From JBBIQS01 sp037442205 (GTDB lineage Bacteria > Myxococcota > Myxococcia > Myxococcales > UBA5297): 29,465 bases of DNA. Made by a program: the position numbers and the translations under genes. The notes under the pieces are model-generated. The model searched no databases and was not told where the DNA came from. It was given only the letters and a program-made list of their open reading frames with translations. The stretch spans positions 1 through 29,465 of the forward strand of contig JBBIQS010000095.1 in NCBI GenBank assembly GCA_037442205.1, written 5' to 3'. Numbering within the stretch: the first letter of the stretch is position 1; each line of letters begins with the position of its first letter. Positions 21,817 through 29,465 of this stretch are shown piece by piece.

Positions 21817-22192
21817 GGTCTTCTCCCTGGACGGGGCCGGGGCGACTTCCCCGGCCGGAAACAGGGGACGCTAACATCCCGTAGAGAATTCGCCGCGATA
21901 GGTCTCGAACCCCGACCGCCGGGGAGGGGTGGACGTTGTGCCCCGGGCAGCCACCGGCCGATTCGGGCGCGCGGCCGGCCTCGGCGACCGGCATGGCCTG
22001 AGCTGCCCAGGGCCCAACGTCCGCCCCTTGCTGACGCGCGGGGCTCGCACCGCGTTCCGGCGCCGAAATCGGGCTCGCCAGATCCAGACTCCCCGAAATC
22101 TCTAGCCTTTTCGCCTCCGGGGAAATCGTCCCTCCCCGCAGCGCCGAACTTGACCCCCCTTCGGCCTCGGGCGGACAATCGCCACTCTCCGG
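21817..22192. other. Intergenic region between the secreted-protein and kinase genes
   Basis: No gene is supported in these 376 bp. The region contains the right copy of the 50-bp repeat (21997-22046) and must hold both divergent promoters, none of which stands out. A single GCTAACATCCC at 21870-21880 resembles the paired sites upstream of the sigma-54 genes but has no partner and no -24/-12 box. Confidence 0.4.
21997..22046 (+). repeat. 50-bp dispersed repeat, right copy
   Basis: Same orientation as 21210-21259, 787 bp away. The two copies enclose the secreted-protein gene, so recombination between them would remove it cleanly. Confidence 0.85.
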
Positions 22193-24046
22193 ATGGCCAC
22201 CACCAGTCCTCCTCCGAGCTTCCCCGCCGCCTTCGGGCGCTACATCCTGCTGCGCAAGATCGCGCGGGGTGGCATGGCCGAGCTCTTCCTGGCCAAGTCT
22301 CCCGAGCGGCGCGACCCGGTGGTCATCAAGCGCGTCCTGCCCAACTTCGACGGCGAGACCGAGTTCCTCGAGATGTTCGTCAACGAGGCGCGCATCGCCT
22401 CGCAGCTGCACCACCCGAACATCGCCCAGGTTTTCGACCTCGGGCAGGAGAACGGCCAGCTCTACCTGGCGATGGAGTACATCGACGGGCTGGACCTGGA
22501 GGTGGTGCTCAAGGCCGCCGACGGCCGCATCCCGCCGCACCTGGCGGCGCGGATCGGCGCCGACGTGTGCAGCGCGCTGTTCTCCGCCAACACCACCCTG
22601 GGCGTGGACGGCAAGCCGCTCAACGTGGTCCACCGCGACGTCACTCCCGGCAACGTGATGATCACCCGCCGCGGCGAGGTGAAGCTGGTGGACTTCGGCA
22701 TCGCCAAGGCCGCCGAGTCGCTGGAGCGCACCCGCCCCGGAGTGGTCAAGGGCAAGTTCGCCTACATGTCGCCCGAGCAGCTCGACCAGCTGCCGCTCGA
22801 CGGGCGCAGCGACCTGTTCTCGGTGGGAGCCACGCTCTACGAGCTGACAGTGGGCAAGCGGCCGTTCGAGCGCGAGAACATCATCGAGACCATCAAGGCC
22901 ATCGCCGACTGGACCCCGCCGCCGCCGGCGGAGGTGGTGCGCAACTACCCGCGATTGCTGTCGGATGTGGTCATGCGCGCCCTGGCCAAGGACCGCGAGC
23001 GCCGCTATGCCAACGGCAAGGAGATGGAGCGGGCACTGCTGGGCGTGACCTCGGTGCTGCCCGACTCCAGCCACGAGCAGCTGGCGCTGTACCTCAAGCA
23101 GCTGGCGCGCAAGCAGCAGGCGCTCCGCCGCGGGGCCAGCGAGGCCGAGCTGGCGGCGATCGAGCAGGACGTGGCGCCGCAGCTCCCCAAACCCTCCGAC
23201 GCGATTGAGCTTTCCGGCGACGAGCTGACCGGGCTGCTCGATCGCGCCCGCGACGGCCTGGAGTTGGCCGACGAGCACTCCCGCTCCACCACCGTCCCGG
23301 GGAAGAAGCCCTCCAAGGCCAAGTCCAAGCCCGCGCCCAAGGCACTTCCCGACGACGACGACGAGGCCACCGTCTCGGCCCCGGATCCGTTCGAGATCTA
23401 CGATCGCTCGAGCGACTCCGACTCGGCGCTCACCGCCGACATGCCGGGAGTCGAGAAGCGGGAGTTGACCGGGCCCACCACCAGCCTGGAGCCCGACCGC
23501 GGTCCAGTCCGAGAGTGGACCGGGCCCACCACCACCCTGGCGCCTGACCGCGGTCCGATCGATCCGGATTTCGAAGGCACTTCGGCGATGACGGTCACTG
23601 CCACCGCCGGCGGCCTCAAGCGAAACTGGAAGCCGGTCGCGATCGCGCTGGGGTTGGGCGCGGCGGTCGGCTTGGGCGGCATGCTGTTCTTCGCCCACCG
23701 CGAACCCGAGGCGCCCGAGGCCCCGGCGGGGGAGAAGCCCGCCAAGGCCGGCCAGGCTCCTGACCAGCACCAGCCGGTGACGACGGCGGTCGCTCGCGAG
23801 CCGGACTCGCGGCCTCAGCCAGAGACGGCCTCGATTTCACCGGGAAAGCCCAAGCGCCTGGGCACCGCCGAGTTCAAGGGCCCGAAAGGACTCGGGGTCT
23901 ACCTGGATGGCGGGGACCGGCGAAGCTGCACCACGCCGTGCAAGCTGGAGCTGGCCGAGGGCAAGCACACCGCCCGCGCTCCCGGCGGCAGGGCCCGCGC
24001 CTTCTCGGTGCTCTCGGGCAAGACCGTCGCCGTCAAGCTGCCCTAA
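22193..24046 (+). CDS. Membrane-anchored Ser/Thr protein kinase (Hanks type)
   Basis: The 617-residue protein starts at ATG 22193; only CTCCGG precedes it, so ribosome binding is weak. The kinase domain (about 15-285) has IARGGMAELF, the ATP-binding Lys46 (VVIKRVLP), the catalytic loop HRDVTPGN (147-154; Asp149 and Asn154 kept, usual Lys replaced by Thr151), DFG (167-169), and YMSPEQ. The Lys-to-Ser/Thr change is frequent in myxobacterial kinases. A long Asp/Pro-rich linker contains two copies of TGPTT(S/T)L(E/A)PDRGP. A single membrane helix (about 481-503) leads to an outside domain with Cys-Thr-Thr-Pro-Cys and GKHTARAPGGRARAF, resembling PEGA-type modules. Probably a sensor coupling an envelope signal to phosphorylation. 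A hydrolase gene follows 25 bp downstream. Confidence 0.92.
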   Translation: MATTSPPPSFPAAFGRYILLRKIARGGMAELFLAKSPERRDPVVIKRVLPNFDGETEFLEMFVNEARIASQLHHPNIAQVFDLGQENGQLYLAMEYIDGLDLEVVLKAADGRIPPHLAARIGADVCSALFSANTTLGVDGKPLNVVHRDVTPGNVMITRRGEVKLVDFGIAKAAESLERTRPGVVKGKFAYMSPEQLDQLPLDGRSDLFSVGATLYELTVGKRPFERENIIETIKAIADWTPPPPAEVVRNYPRLLSDVVMRALAKDRERRYANGKEMERALLGVTSVLPDSSHEQLALYLKQLARKQQALRRGASEAELAAIEQDVAPQLPKPSDAIELSGDELTGLLDRARDGLELADEHSRSTTVPGKKPSKAKSKPAPKALPDDDDEATVSAPDPFEIYDRSSDSDSALTADMPGVEKRELTGPTTSLEPDRGPVREWTGPTTTLAPDRGPIDPDFEGTSAMTVTATAGGLKRNWKPVAIALGLGAAVGLGGMLFFAHREPEAPEAPAGEKPAKAGQAPDQHQPVTTAVAREPDSRPQPETASISPGKPKRLGTAEFKGPKGLGVYLDGGDRRSCTTPCKLELAEGKHTARAPGGRARAFSVLSGKTVAVKLP

Positions 24047-24071
24047 CCGCCTGAAATCCATGCGAGGATCC

Positions 24072-24821
24072 ATGGCAGTCACCTTGACCGTCCTGGGCAG
24101 CTCCGACGCCTTCAACAGCGCCGGCCGCGGCAACGCCTGCTACCACGTCCGCGATCCCAAGGGCGTCTACTGCGTCGACTTCGGCCCCACCGCCCTCAGC
24201 TCGCTCAAGTCCCGCGGCCTGGCTCCCGAGGAGGTCGACGCGGTCTTCCTCACTCACCTCCACGCCGACCACTTCTCCGGACTGGCCCAGCTGTTCATCG
24301 ACGCGCAGTACCGCGCTCGCCGCACCCGCCCGCTGACCATCGCCGGCCCGGTCGGCACCGAGCGCGCGGTCGAGCAGCTCTACCGCCTGGCCTATGGCAA
24401 GGCCGCTCGCAAGCGCCCGTTTTCCATCCGCTATCTGGAGTGGAAGCCGGGCGCCAAAGTCCGCCTCGACGGCCGGCGGATCGAGACCTTCGCGGCCCGG
24501 CACATGGATCCCAAGGACGGCGCGCTGTCGCTGCGAGTCACCAGCGGCAAGAGCTGCGTCGCCTTCTCCGGCGACACCGGCTGGACCGACCGCCTGCCTG
24601 TGCTCGCCAGCGGCTCCGACGTCTTGGTCTGCGAATGCACTGAGCTTTCCGGTGATCCGACGACGCACCTTTCCTGGGAACTGCTCCGGCCGCGACTGCC
24701 GCAGCTCGCCTCCCGGCGGATCATCCTCAGCCACCTGGGCGAGGCGGTTCGCAAGCAGCTGCGGCGCAGTCGCGTCCGCGGGCTCACGGTCGCGGACGAT
24801 GGAATGGTGGTTCGGCTGTAG
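24072..24821 (+). CDS. Metallo-beta-lactamase-fold hydrolase (RNase Z-like group)
   Basis: The 249-residue protein starts at ATG 24072 with GAGGATCC just before it; an ATG at 24060 has no ribosome site. The fold opens with LTVLGSSDAFNSAGRGNACY, like RNase Z/AtsA-type enzymes. The metal-binding motif THLHADHFSGL (His62, His64, Asp66, His67), a further His in AARHMDPKDGALS, Asp in FSGDTGWTD and His in ILSHLGE complete a two-metal site. True RNase Z has a longer exosite arm that is not seen here, so an esterase or phosphodiesterase on small molecules is as likely. The 25-bp gap to the kinase gene suggests co-transcription. It is convergent with the lipoprotein gene ending at 24843. Confidence 0.85.
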   Translation: MAVTLTVLGSSDAFNSAGRGNACYHVRDPKGVYCVDFGPTALSSLKSRGLAPEEVDAVFLTHLHADHFSGLAQLFIDAQYRARRTRPLTIAGPVGTERAVEQLYRLAYGKAARKRPFSIRYLEWKPGAKVRLDGRRIETFAARHMDPKDGALSLRVTSGKSCVAFSGDTGWTDRLPVLASGSDVLVCECTELSGDPTTHLSWELLRPRLPQLASRRIILSHLGEAVRKQLRRSRVRGLTVADDGMVVRL

Positions 24822-24842
24822 CGCTCTCTTCGGAAACCGGCC

Positions 24843-25403
24843 CTACTTCTTCGCGAGCTCGGCCAGCTTCCGCTCGTATTCATCCTTGGGGATGACCTGC
24901 AGGTCGTCGACGATCCGGGCGCGGCGCTGTCCGTCGGGAGTGAGGAAGAACTTCTCGGTTCGTAGCGAGCGGTCGGTGATCAGCGCCGTTCCTTCGATCT
25001 TCCCGCTCCCGTCGGTCATCGAGAGCGCATAGCTCCAGCCGGTCCAGGACCAGGGCGCCCCGGAGAAGGTCAGCGTTCCGGTGAAGGTCTTGTCGGTGTC
25101 CTGGGCCTGAAACTCGTTCGACTCGCCCACCCGAGCGAGCGTCGTGCTCCTGAGCGCCCCTTTGTCGAGGACGACCTCGACGATCAAGCCCTTCTCGCGG
25201 TCCACGGTCCGCGCCACCAGCCCGGGTTTGGACGGTCCGTAGGAACTCGACCCGTCTGGCGAGGTCACCTGGATCGTTCCCGAGTAGTAGGTGGTGACCG
25301 GTCCGGGCTCACCGCCGGCCAGGCCAGCGCCGCGCCCCGAAGTCGCGCAGGCGGAGATCGCCATCGAGGCCGCAAGCAGGGTCAAAGACTGTGGAATGCG
25401 CAT
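24843..25403 (-). CDS. Lipoprotein of unknown function
   Basis: A 186-residue protein from ATG 25403 with a perfect GGAGG site. The signal peptide (QSLTLLAASMAISAC) has lipobox ISAC. The mature part is beta-rich with a central FTGTLTFSGAPWSWTGWSYALS, and a helical C-terminus (DEYERKLAELAKK). Its pattern, a measured quantity 'DGSGKIEGTALITDRSLRTEKFF', suggests a lipocalin-like or similar small beta-barrel, but I cannot assign it. Confidence 0.75.
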   Translation of the reverse strand: MRIPQSLTLLAASMAISACATSGRGAGLAGGEPGPVTTYYSGTIQVTSPDGSSSYGPSKPGLVARTVDREKGLIVEVVLDKGALRSTTLARVGESNEFQAQDTDKTFTGTLTFSGAPWSWTGWSYALSMTDGSGKIEGTALITDRSLRTEKFFLTPDGQRRARIVDDLQVIPKDEYERKLAELAKK

Positions 25404-25552
25404 GCATCCTCCGGCGAAGTGCGGGACGAATAATGGCGAGTTCGCCGGATGTCAAAACTTGCCGCCCGGGCTGCACGTCCCCCATCCCACATCCGCGGAC
25501 TCCCGCGAGCCCTGCGGTTGAATCCTCGGCAGGCGATCGATAGCTCACCCGG

Positions 25553-26209
25553 GTGGAAACCGCCGATCCCGCACAGGTGTCCTTCTATTGCGAGCGTGCC
25601 CGGCAGGCGGGCTCGACCGTCCTCGAGTTGGGGTGCGGCGGCGGGCTGCTGGCGGTGGCGCTGGCGTTGGAGGGCCTGCAAGTCGTCGGCGCCGATCCCT
25701 CGGAGGAGCGGATTGGCGAGGCGGTCGAGCGCCGGCGGGCGCTGCAGATCGATCCCCGGCACTGCCGCTTCGAGCGCGCCGACCTCCGCTCGCTGCGGCT
25801 GCAGCTCAAGTTCGGCCTGGTCTGCGCGGCCGCCAATTCGCTCTCCGGCCTGACCGATCTGGCCGATCTGGCTGCGGTTTTCGACACCGCCCGCAGCCAT
25901 CTCGAGCCCCGGGGCAGCTTCGCCTTCGACATCCGGCTGGTCGGCTCGGGGACGCCGCTGCCCGAGCCGCCGCCGCAGGACATCTATCCGCGCAATCGCC
26001 GCGCCGGCCCGCCGCACCTGGTGTTTCGCTCCGACGGCAATCAGGTGGTGCGCCGGCTGGCGCTGCTCGAGCTGTCGCTGGCACAGGTCGAGGAGGCGCT
26101 GCGCGCCGCCGGGCTCGAGCCGCTGGAGGCCTGGGCCGACTTCGCCGGCACCCCCTACTCCGGCGACGCCGAGCGGATGGTGGCGGTGGCGCGGGGGGTG
26201 GGGGGATAG
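25553..26209 (+). CDS. Class I SAM-dependent methyltransferase
   Basis: The 218-residue protein starts at GTG 25553; no strong ribosome site is visible. Motif I (VLELGCGGGLLAVAL) binds S-adenosylmethionine, with the acidic strand-2 end (VVGADPSEERIGEA) contacting the ribose. Later motifs are CRFERADLRSL and FGLVCAAANSLSGL. The C-terminal half carries SFAFDIRLVGSG and a strand pair. The substrate is not evident; methyltransferases of this size act on small molecules, cofactors or proteins. It is convergent with the kinase-like gene ending at 26304. Confidence 0.85.
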   Translation: METADPAQVSFYCERARQAGSTVLELGCGGGLLAVALALEGLQVVGADPSEERIGEAVERRRALQIDPRHCRFERADLRSLRLQLKFGLVCAAANSLSGLTDLADLAAVFDTARSHLEPRGSFAFDIRLVGSGTPLPEPPPQDIYPRNRRAGPPHLVFRSDGNQVVRRLALLELSLAQVEEALRAAGLEPLEAWADFAGTPYSGDAERMVAVARGVGG

Positions 26210-26303
26210 CGCAAGAGGTCAGTCCGACTTCGCCTCGCGGCGGCGCTGGGCGTGACGCTCTGCAATCCATGGCGGAAACGCAGCCCGCCCGCCGATCAAC
26301 GGC

Positions 26304-27347
26304 CTACCCGACCAACTCCCGCCGCACCACCCGCTCCAACTCGCCGCGGGTGCCGGCCACGCTCTCGAACAGCGACCACTGGCCGCGGCCGCGCAACAGG
26401 TTGTGCTCGCCGCGCGCCGGGAAGCGGGCGGCGTCGAAGCCGAAGTAGCTCTCGTTGAGCGCGTCGGCCAGGAAGCGCGCCGACAGCTCCAGGCAGATCG
26501 TCGCCAAGCCGTCCACCAGTCCCAGCGCTTCGTCGCGGGTCAGCAATCCCGCCGGCCGGGCCACCTCGCCGTAGCCGGCCAGCGCGGCAGCGAAGATCTC
26601 AGGATTTACCGCCGCTTGGGCGATGTCCTCGCCGGCCGGATTGCACCAGGAGCGCAGCGCGTCGCCCATCTCCAGCGGCCAGCGCATCAGCCCCAGGGTG
26701 TCCAGGTCCACCAGGCACGCGCCGCGGCCGTCCTTGAACAGCAGGTTGGAGATCTTCAGATCGCCGTGCACGTGCCGCAGCGGCAGCTTCGACAGATCCG
26801 CCAGCCTCCCGGACTCGGCCAGCAGCCGCTCGGCCAGCGGCGCAACCTGGGAAAACAGCCGGTGATTCCGGTGCTCGGCGACCGCCTGGCGCAGGACCGC
26901 CAGGTGCTTTTCGGTGTCGTGGACCCCGGCGCGGACGTGGCGGTAGCTGTGCTCGAGGTCGGCCACCGCCGCGTGAAAGCGGGCGACCAGGCGCCCGGCC
27001 TCGCGGGCCATCTGCGGGCCGGTGACCCGGTCCACGCTCTCCCCGTCCACGAAGGTCAGGGCGCGCCACGGGCGCTCGTCTACTCCCTCGACCCAGAGGG
27101 CGCCGTCGTCGCAGCGCACCGGGCGCGGGCAGACGACGTTGCGCCGCGCCAGGTGGGCGGTCACCGCCTCGATGTCCTCGTTGACCGTGCCGGCGAAGAC
27201 CGGGTGCAGCCGCTGCATCACCACCGGGCCGGCCCGCCCTTCGATCCGGTAGGTGCGGTTGATCAGCCCGGTGCCGAAGCGGCGGTAGGGGCGCCCGGCC
27301 AGGTCGCGGTAGCGCGCCAGCACTGCCTCGGGGATCGTCTCGTCCAT
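26304..27347 (-). CDS. APH-fold phosphotransferase (homoserine kinase/NahK-like)
   Basis: This 347-residue protein starts at ATG 27347; the upstream frame extension is Pro-rich and unlikely. The fold is that of aminoglycoside/choline/homoserine kinase-like enzymes. N-terminal YRRFGTGLINRTYRIE is the nucleotide-binding loop, VVMQRLHP has a basic residue in place of the usual Lys position, HVHGDLKISNLLF is the Brenner catalytic motif (Asp about 196) and LVDLDTLG is the metal-binding DFD equivalent. The opening and the 'VMQRLHP.FAG.VNEDIEAVTAHL' pattern resemble N-acetylhexosamine kinases, which phosphorylate sugars. There is no clear partner gene, so the substrate is open. Confidence 0.85.
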   Translation of the reverse strand: MDETIPEAVLARYRDLAGRPYRRFGTGLINRTYRIEGRAGPVVMQRLHPVFAGTVNEDIEAVTAHLARRNVVCPRPVRCDDGALWVEGVDERPWRALTFVDGESVDRVTGPQMAREAGRLVARFHAAVADLEHSYRHVRAGVHDTEKHLAVLRQAVAEHRNHRLFSQVAPLAERLLAESGRLADLSKLPLRHVHGDLKISNLLFKDGRGACLVDLDTLGLMRWPLEMGDALRSWCNPAGEDIAQAAVNPEIFAAALAGYGEVARPAGLLTRDEALGLVDGLATICLELSARFLADALNESYFGFDAARFPARGEHNLLRGRGQWSLFESVAGTRGELERVVRRELVG

Positions 27348-27647
27348 GGCCGGCAGGATGCCGGGTGCGGCGCCGGGGCGCAATCGGCAGACGGTCGGTC
27401 GGCTTGCTGCCTTTGGCGGGGCTGGCGGCAGCTGAGACAAGCGACCGAGATTGCCCGGTTTTCGCCGGCCGAGTGGAGCCCCAGACGCTTCCGGCGCGAC
27501 CCAATCCCCGCCCTCCGGCCGGGCTCGAGGTTCAGCGCGAACCGCGCCGGGTGCGGCGGCGCAGCCTGCGGTGAGATCACTCGCTAGAGATGCGAACGCC
27601 CGGAGGCAGCTGCCCCCGGGCGTCGCTGAAACCAGCCTGCGGCGCGC
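27348..27647. other. Intergenic region with hairpin
   Basis: No gene is supported here. ACGCCCGG at 27596-27603 pairs with CCGGGCGT at 27616-27623; it lies 25 bp after the stop of the tail-fibre-like gene on the minus strand and may act as its terminator, though no T-tract follows. Upstream of the phosphotransferase start I see no clear promoter. Confidence 0.4.
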
Positions 27648-29465
27648 CTAGAATCGGCGCTTCATGCGGATGCGGTAGTCGGCCGTCGACGCCGAGGCGA
27701 CGTCCCGGTCATGGTAGGGCTGGAACGCGGTGGCATGAACGGTGAGCACGTTGCGGCTGGTGAAGCGCATGCTGGCACCGTAGTTGCCGCTGGTGCTCCA
27801 GATCCCGCTGGTGAACACGTCGACCACCGGAAAGGCCCCGCTGCGCGCTGTGAAGCTGACGACCTCCGGGAAATCCACGCCGATGTTGTGGCCGAGCGGG
27901 TAGTTGCCGTTCTGGACGACCGCGAACCAGTCCTTCTCGTACTCGCCGCGCAGGGCGTAGGTGGTGACTGCAGTGACGTTGGTGAGGTTGGTGGTGCACT
28001 CGCCCAGGAAGACCCGCTGCACCTCCGTCCAGGCCGCGCCGCTGTAGGTCTTCATGTGGAAGGTGGACAGGTCGAACCAGTGCTGGCCGGCCACCGCCAC
28101 CGGGATGGCGGACTGGTACAGCGGGGCGAGGGTGGTCGCGCCGTAGGTCAGGGCGCCGGTGGTGACGTTGCGATCGACGTAGAGGTAGACGGTGGCGTTG
28201 GCCGGCAGGGCGCTGAACGCGGTCACCGTCGCGGTGACGGCCCCGACGTAGTCCACCGCGCCGTGCGAGTCGAACCCGCCGGAGAACGAGACGTAGACCG
28301 GCTCGCTGGTTCCGCCGGCGTTCAGAACGACCGACAGGCCGGTGCCGATGGTGAGGAAGTTCGCCTGCCCGGCGGCATCCACCCCGCCGTTGAGCACCGT
28401 CTGCCGGTGGGAGACGCGGATCGCGGCGACCGTCGGCGCGCTGGCGGTTCCCTCGATCACCACGCCCTGGGAGGCGCCCACCGAGGCCGGCTTGCTGTTG
28501 AAGGTGTTCCAGTCGGTCGAGGAGAGGTAGCCGTTGGTGGTCGAGTTGGCCTGGGTGATCGCCAGCGCCGGGGTGGTGGTCCCGCTGACCACGCTCAGCG
28601 GCCCGGTGGCGGTGACGTTGGTGACCGTGCCGGCGTTGCTGGCGTCGGCGGCGCAGGTCCAGGCGGCGCCGCTGAACTTCATCACCTGACCGGCGACGCA
28701 CCCGGTGGTGGTCAGCCCGACGGTGGGGGCGATGGCGGTGCCGCCGATCATCACGCCGCCGTTGGCGGTGGCCCCGACGCCGCCGACCTTGTTGTTGAAG
28801 TTGGTCCAGTCGGTCGAGGACAGGTAGCCGTTGCCGGCCGCGCTCGACGCCGACATGGTGAGGACCGGGGTCGAGGTCCCGGTGGCCACCGTGATCGGGG
28901 TCCCGGCGGCGGCGCTGACGCTGGTGACCGTGCCGGTGTTCGAGGCGTCGGCGGCGCAGGCCCAGGCCGTCCCGTTGAACTTCATCACCTGCCCGGCGAC
29001 GCAGCCGACGCTGGCCAGCCCGACGGTGGGCGCGGTGGCGGTGCCGCCGATCACCACGCCGCCGTTGACGGTAGCCGCGACGCCGCCGACCTTGTTGTTG
29101 AACGCGGTCCAGTCGGTCGAGGACAGGTAGCCGTTGGCGCCGGAGGTGGCGGGGGGCATCGAAAGCGGCGCGCCGGAGGTCCCGTTGCCGGTGAACGGCG
29201 CGCTGACGCTGACGCTGCCCAGCTTGCCGTTGAAGGTCGTCCAGTCAGCCGACGACAGGTAGCCGTTGCCGGCCGCGCTCGCCGCCGACATGGTGAGGAC
29301 CGGGGTCGAGGTCCCGGTGGCCACCGTGATCGGGGTCCCGGCGGCGGCGCTGACGCTGGTCACCGTGCCGGTGTTCGAGGCGTCGGCGGCGCAGGCCCAG
29401 GCGGTACCGTTGAACTTCATCACCTGGCCAGCGGTGCAGCCGATGGTGGTCAACCCGAGGGTGGG
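27648..29465 (-). CDS. Repetitive tail-fibre-like protein, C-terminal part (5' end outside window)
   Basis: The frame is open at the right edge, so about 606 residues of a longer protein are seen. The N-terminal two thirds repeat modules with GQVMKFNGTAW, ACAADASNTGTVTSV, GTPITVATGTSTPVL and GNGYLSSTDWTTFN. The NGYLSSTDW-x-x-FN repeat is typical of phage tail-fibre and surface-fibre proteins that form trimeric beta-structures. From about 340 residues before the end comes a non-repetitive domain (DFDSHGAVDYVG-like, VYLYVDRNVTTGALTYG, HWFDLSTFHMKTYSGAAWTE, VFLGECTTNLTN), ending in a basic RIRMKRRF. That part resembles receptor-binding tips of fibres. No other phage gene is near, so it may be part of a contractile-injection or surface system rather than a prophage. 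Confidence 0.75.
   Translation of the reverse strand, partial: PTLGLTTIGCTAGQVMKFNGTAWACAADASNTGTVTSVSAAAGTPITVATGTSTPVLTMSAASAAGNGYLSSADWTTFNGKLGSVSVSAPFTGNGTSGAPLSMPPATSGANGYLSSTDWTAFNNKVGGVAATVNGGVVIGGTATAPTVGLASVGCVAGQVMKFNGTAWACAADASNTGTVTSVSAAAGTPITVATGTSTPVLTMSASSAAGNGYLSSTDWTNFNNKVGGVGATANGGVMIGGTAIAPTVGLTTTGCVAGQVMKFSGAAWTCAADASNAGTVTNVTATGPLSVVSGTTTPALAITQANSTTNGYLSSTDWNTFNSKPASVGASQGVVIEGTASAPTVAAIRVSHRQTVLNGGVDAAGQANFLTIGTGLSVVLNAGGTSEPVYVSFSGGFDSHGAVDYVGAVTATVTAFSALPANATVYLYVDRNVTTGALTYGATTLAPLYQSAIPVAVAGQHWFDLSTFHMKTYSGAAWTEVQRVFLGECTTNLTNVTAVTTYALRGEYEKDWFAVVQNGNYPLGHNIGVDFPEVVSFTARSGAFPVVDVFTSGIWSTSGNYGASMRFTSRNVLTVHATAFQPYHDRDVASASTADYRIRMKRRF
28821..29402 (-). repeat. Near-identical 147-bp intragenic repeat with 435-bp period
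   Basis: Bases 28821-28967 and 29256-29402 match with only two differences, 435 bp (145 codons) apart, in frame. A diverged third unit is seen at about 28500-28680. Such near-identity at synonymous positions implies recent duplication or gene conversion within the fibre gene. Confidence 0.85.

Noticed and set aside
21870..21880. GCTAACATCCC as a further member of the sigma-54 activator sites
   Set aside because: A single half-site with no partner 22 bp away and no -24/-12 box downstream; likely chance.
21898..21920. TCTCGAACCCC segment resembling a tRNA T-arm on the minus strand
   Set aside because: No acceptor stem, anticodon arm or D-arm can be found at the right distances on either side.
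21206..23770. Long minus-strand open frame across the kinase gene and repeats
   Set aside because: It runs antisense to an unmistakable Ser/Thr kinase and through dispersed repeats; the product is low-complexity Gly/Arg/Leu.
28400..29465. Regular repeats that could suggest a CRISPR array
   Set aside because: Repeats are 147 bp with a 435-bp period, in frame within a coding sequence; there are no short identical repeats with unique spacers.

Overview
The window is GC-rich bacterial chromosome. It carries many lipoproteins whose lipobox Cys is followed by Asp/Ala/Gly-rich linkers. It also has a Ser/Thr kinase with an HRDVTPGN catalytic loop, two sigma-54-type promoters, a response regulator-EAL protein and decayed paralogs. 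Together these suggest a Myxococcota-like (former Deltaproteobacteria) genome. This is inference from gene style; no rRNA or tRNA gene was seen to confirm it.

Layout. 1-562: 3' end of a FecR-domain gene. 563-1174: a repeat-rich gap with a 108-bp element bearing terminal inverted repeats and the remnant of a secreted-protein gene. 1175-4971 (minus): a DUF6678-like protein and a very long S41/PDZ protease with its own terminator. 5330-11208: a minus-strand propeller-like lipoprotein, divergent from two tandem paralogous modular lipoproteins. 11209-15997: two lipoprotein genes (a BNR-like propeller and an erythromycin-esterase-like enzyme) that share one homologous 5' cassette. That cassette contains paired sites 22 bp apart, a 13-bp conserved block, a sigma-54 -24/-12 box, a TTG start and a similar lipoprotein signal peptide. 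Between and after them lie a DUF2171-like gene, a chemoreceptor fragment and an internally deleted esterase paralog. 16011-18574 (minus): an HSL-type esterase and a response regulator-EAL phosphodiesterase. 18936-19484: inorganic pyrophosphatase.

19628-21187: a compact, less GC-rich cassette of three genes. It has a TIGR04255-family protein, a translationally coupled 89-aa protein, and a third gene that reads as frameshifted. It lies between a strong hairpin and a dispersed repeat and looks laterally acquired. 21210-22192: a small secreted protein bracketed by direct copies of a 50-bp repeat. 22193-24821: a membrane Ser/Thr kinase followed closely by a metallo-beta-lactamase-fold hydrolase. 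24843-27347: a lipoprotein, a SAM methyltransferase and an APH-fold small-molecule kinase. 27648-29465 (minus): a truncated gene for a repetitive, tail-fibre-like protein that runs off the window.

The most noteworthy signals are the duplicated sigma-54/signal-peptide cassette placed in front of two unrelated exported proteins, and the TIGR04255 cassette. Most other genes are single or two-gene units with no obvious shared pathway. Recurring themes are export to the envelope and signalling (kinase, c-di-GMP). The number of pseudogenes and dispersed repeats indicates a locus that is still being remodelled.
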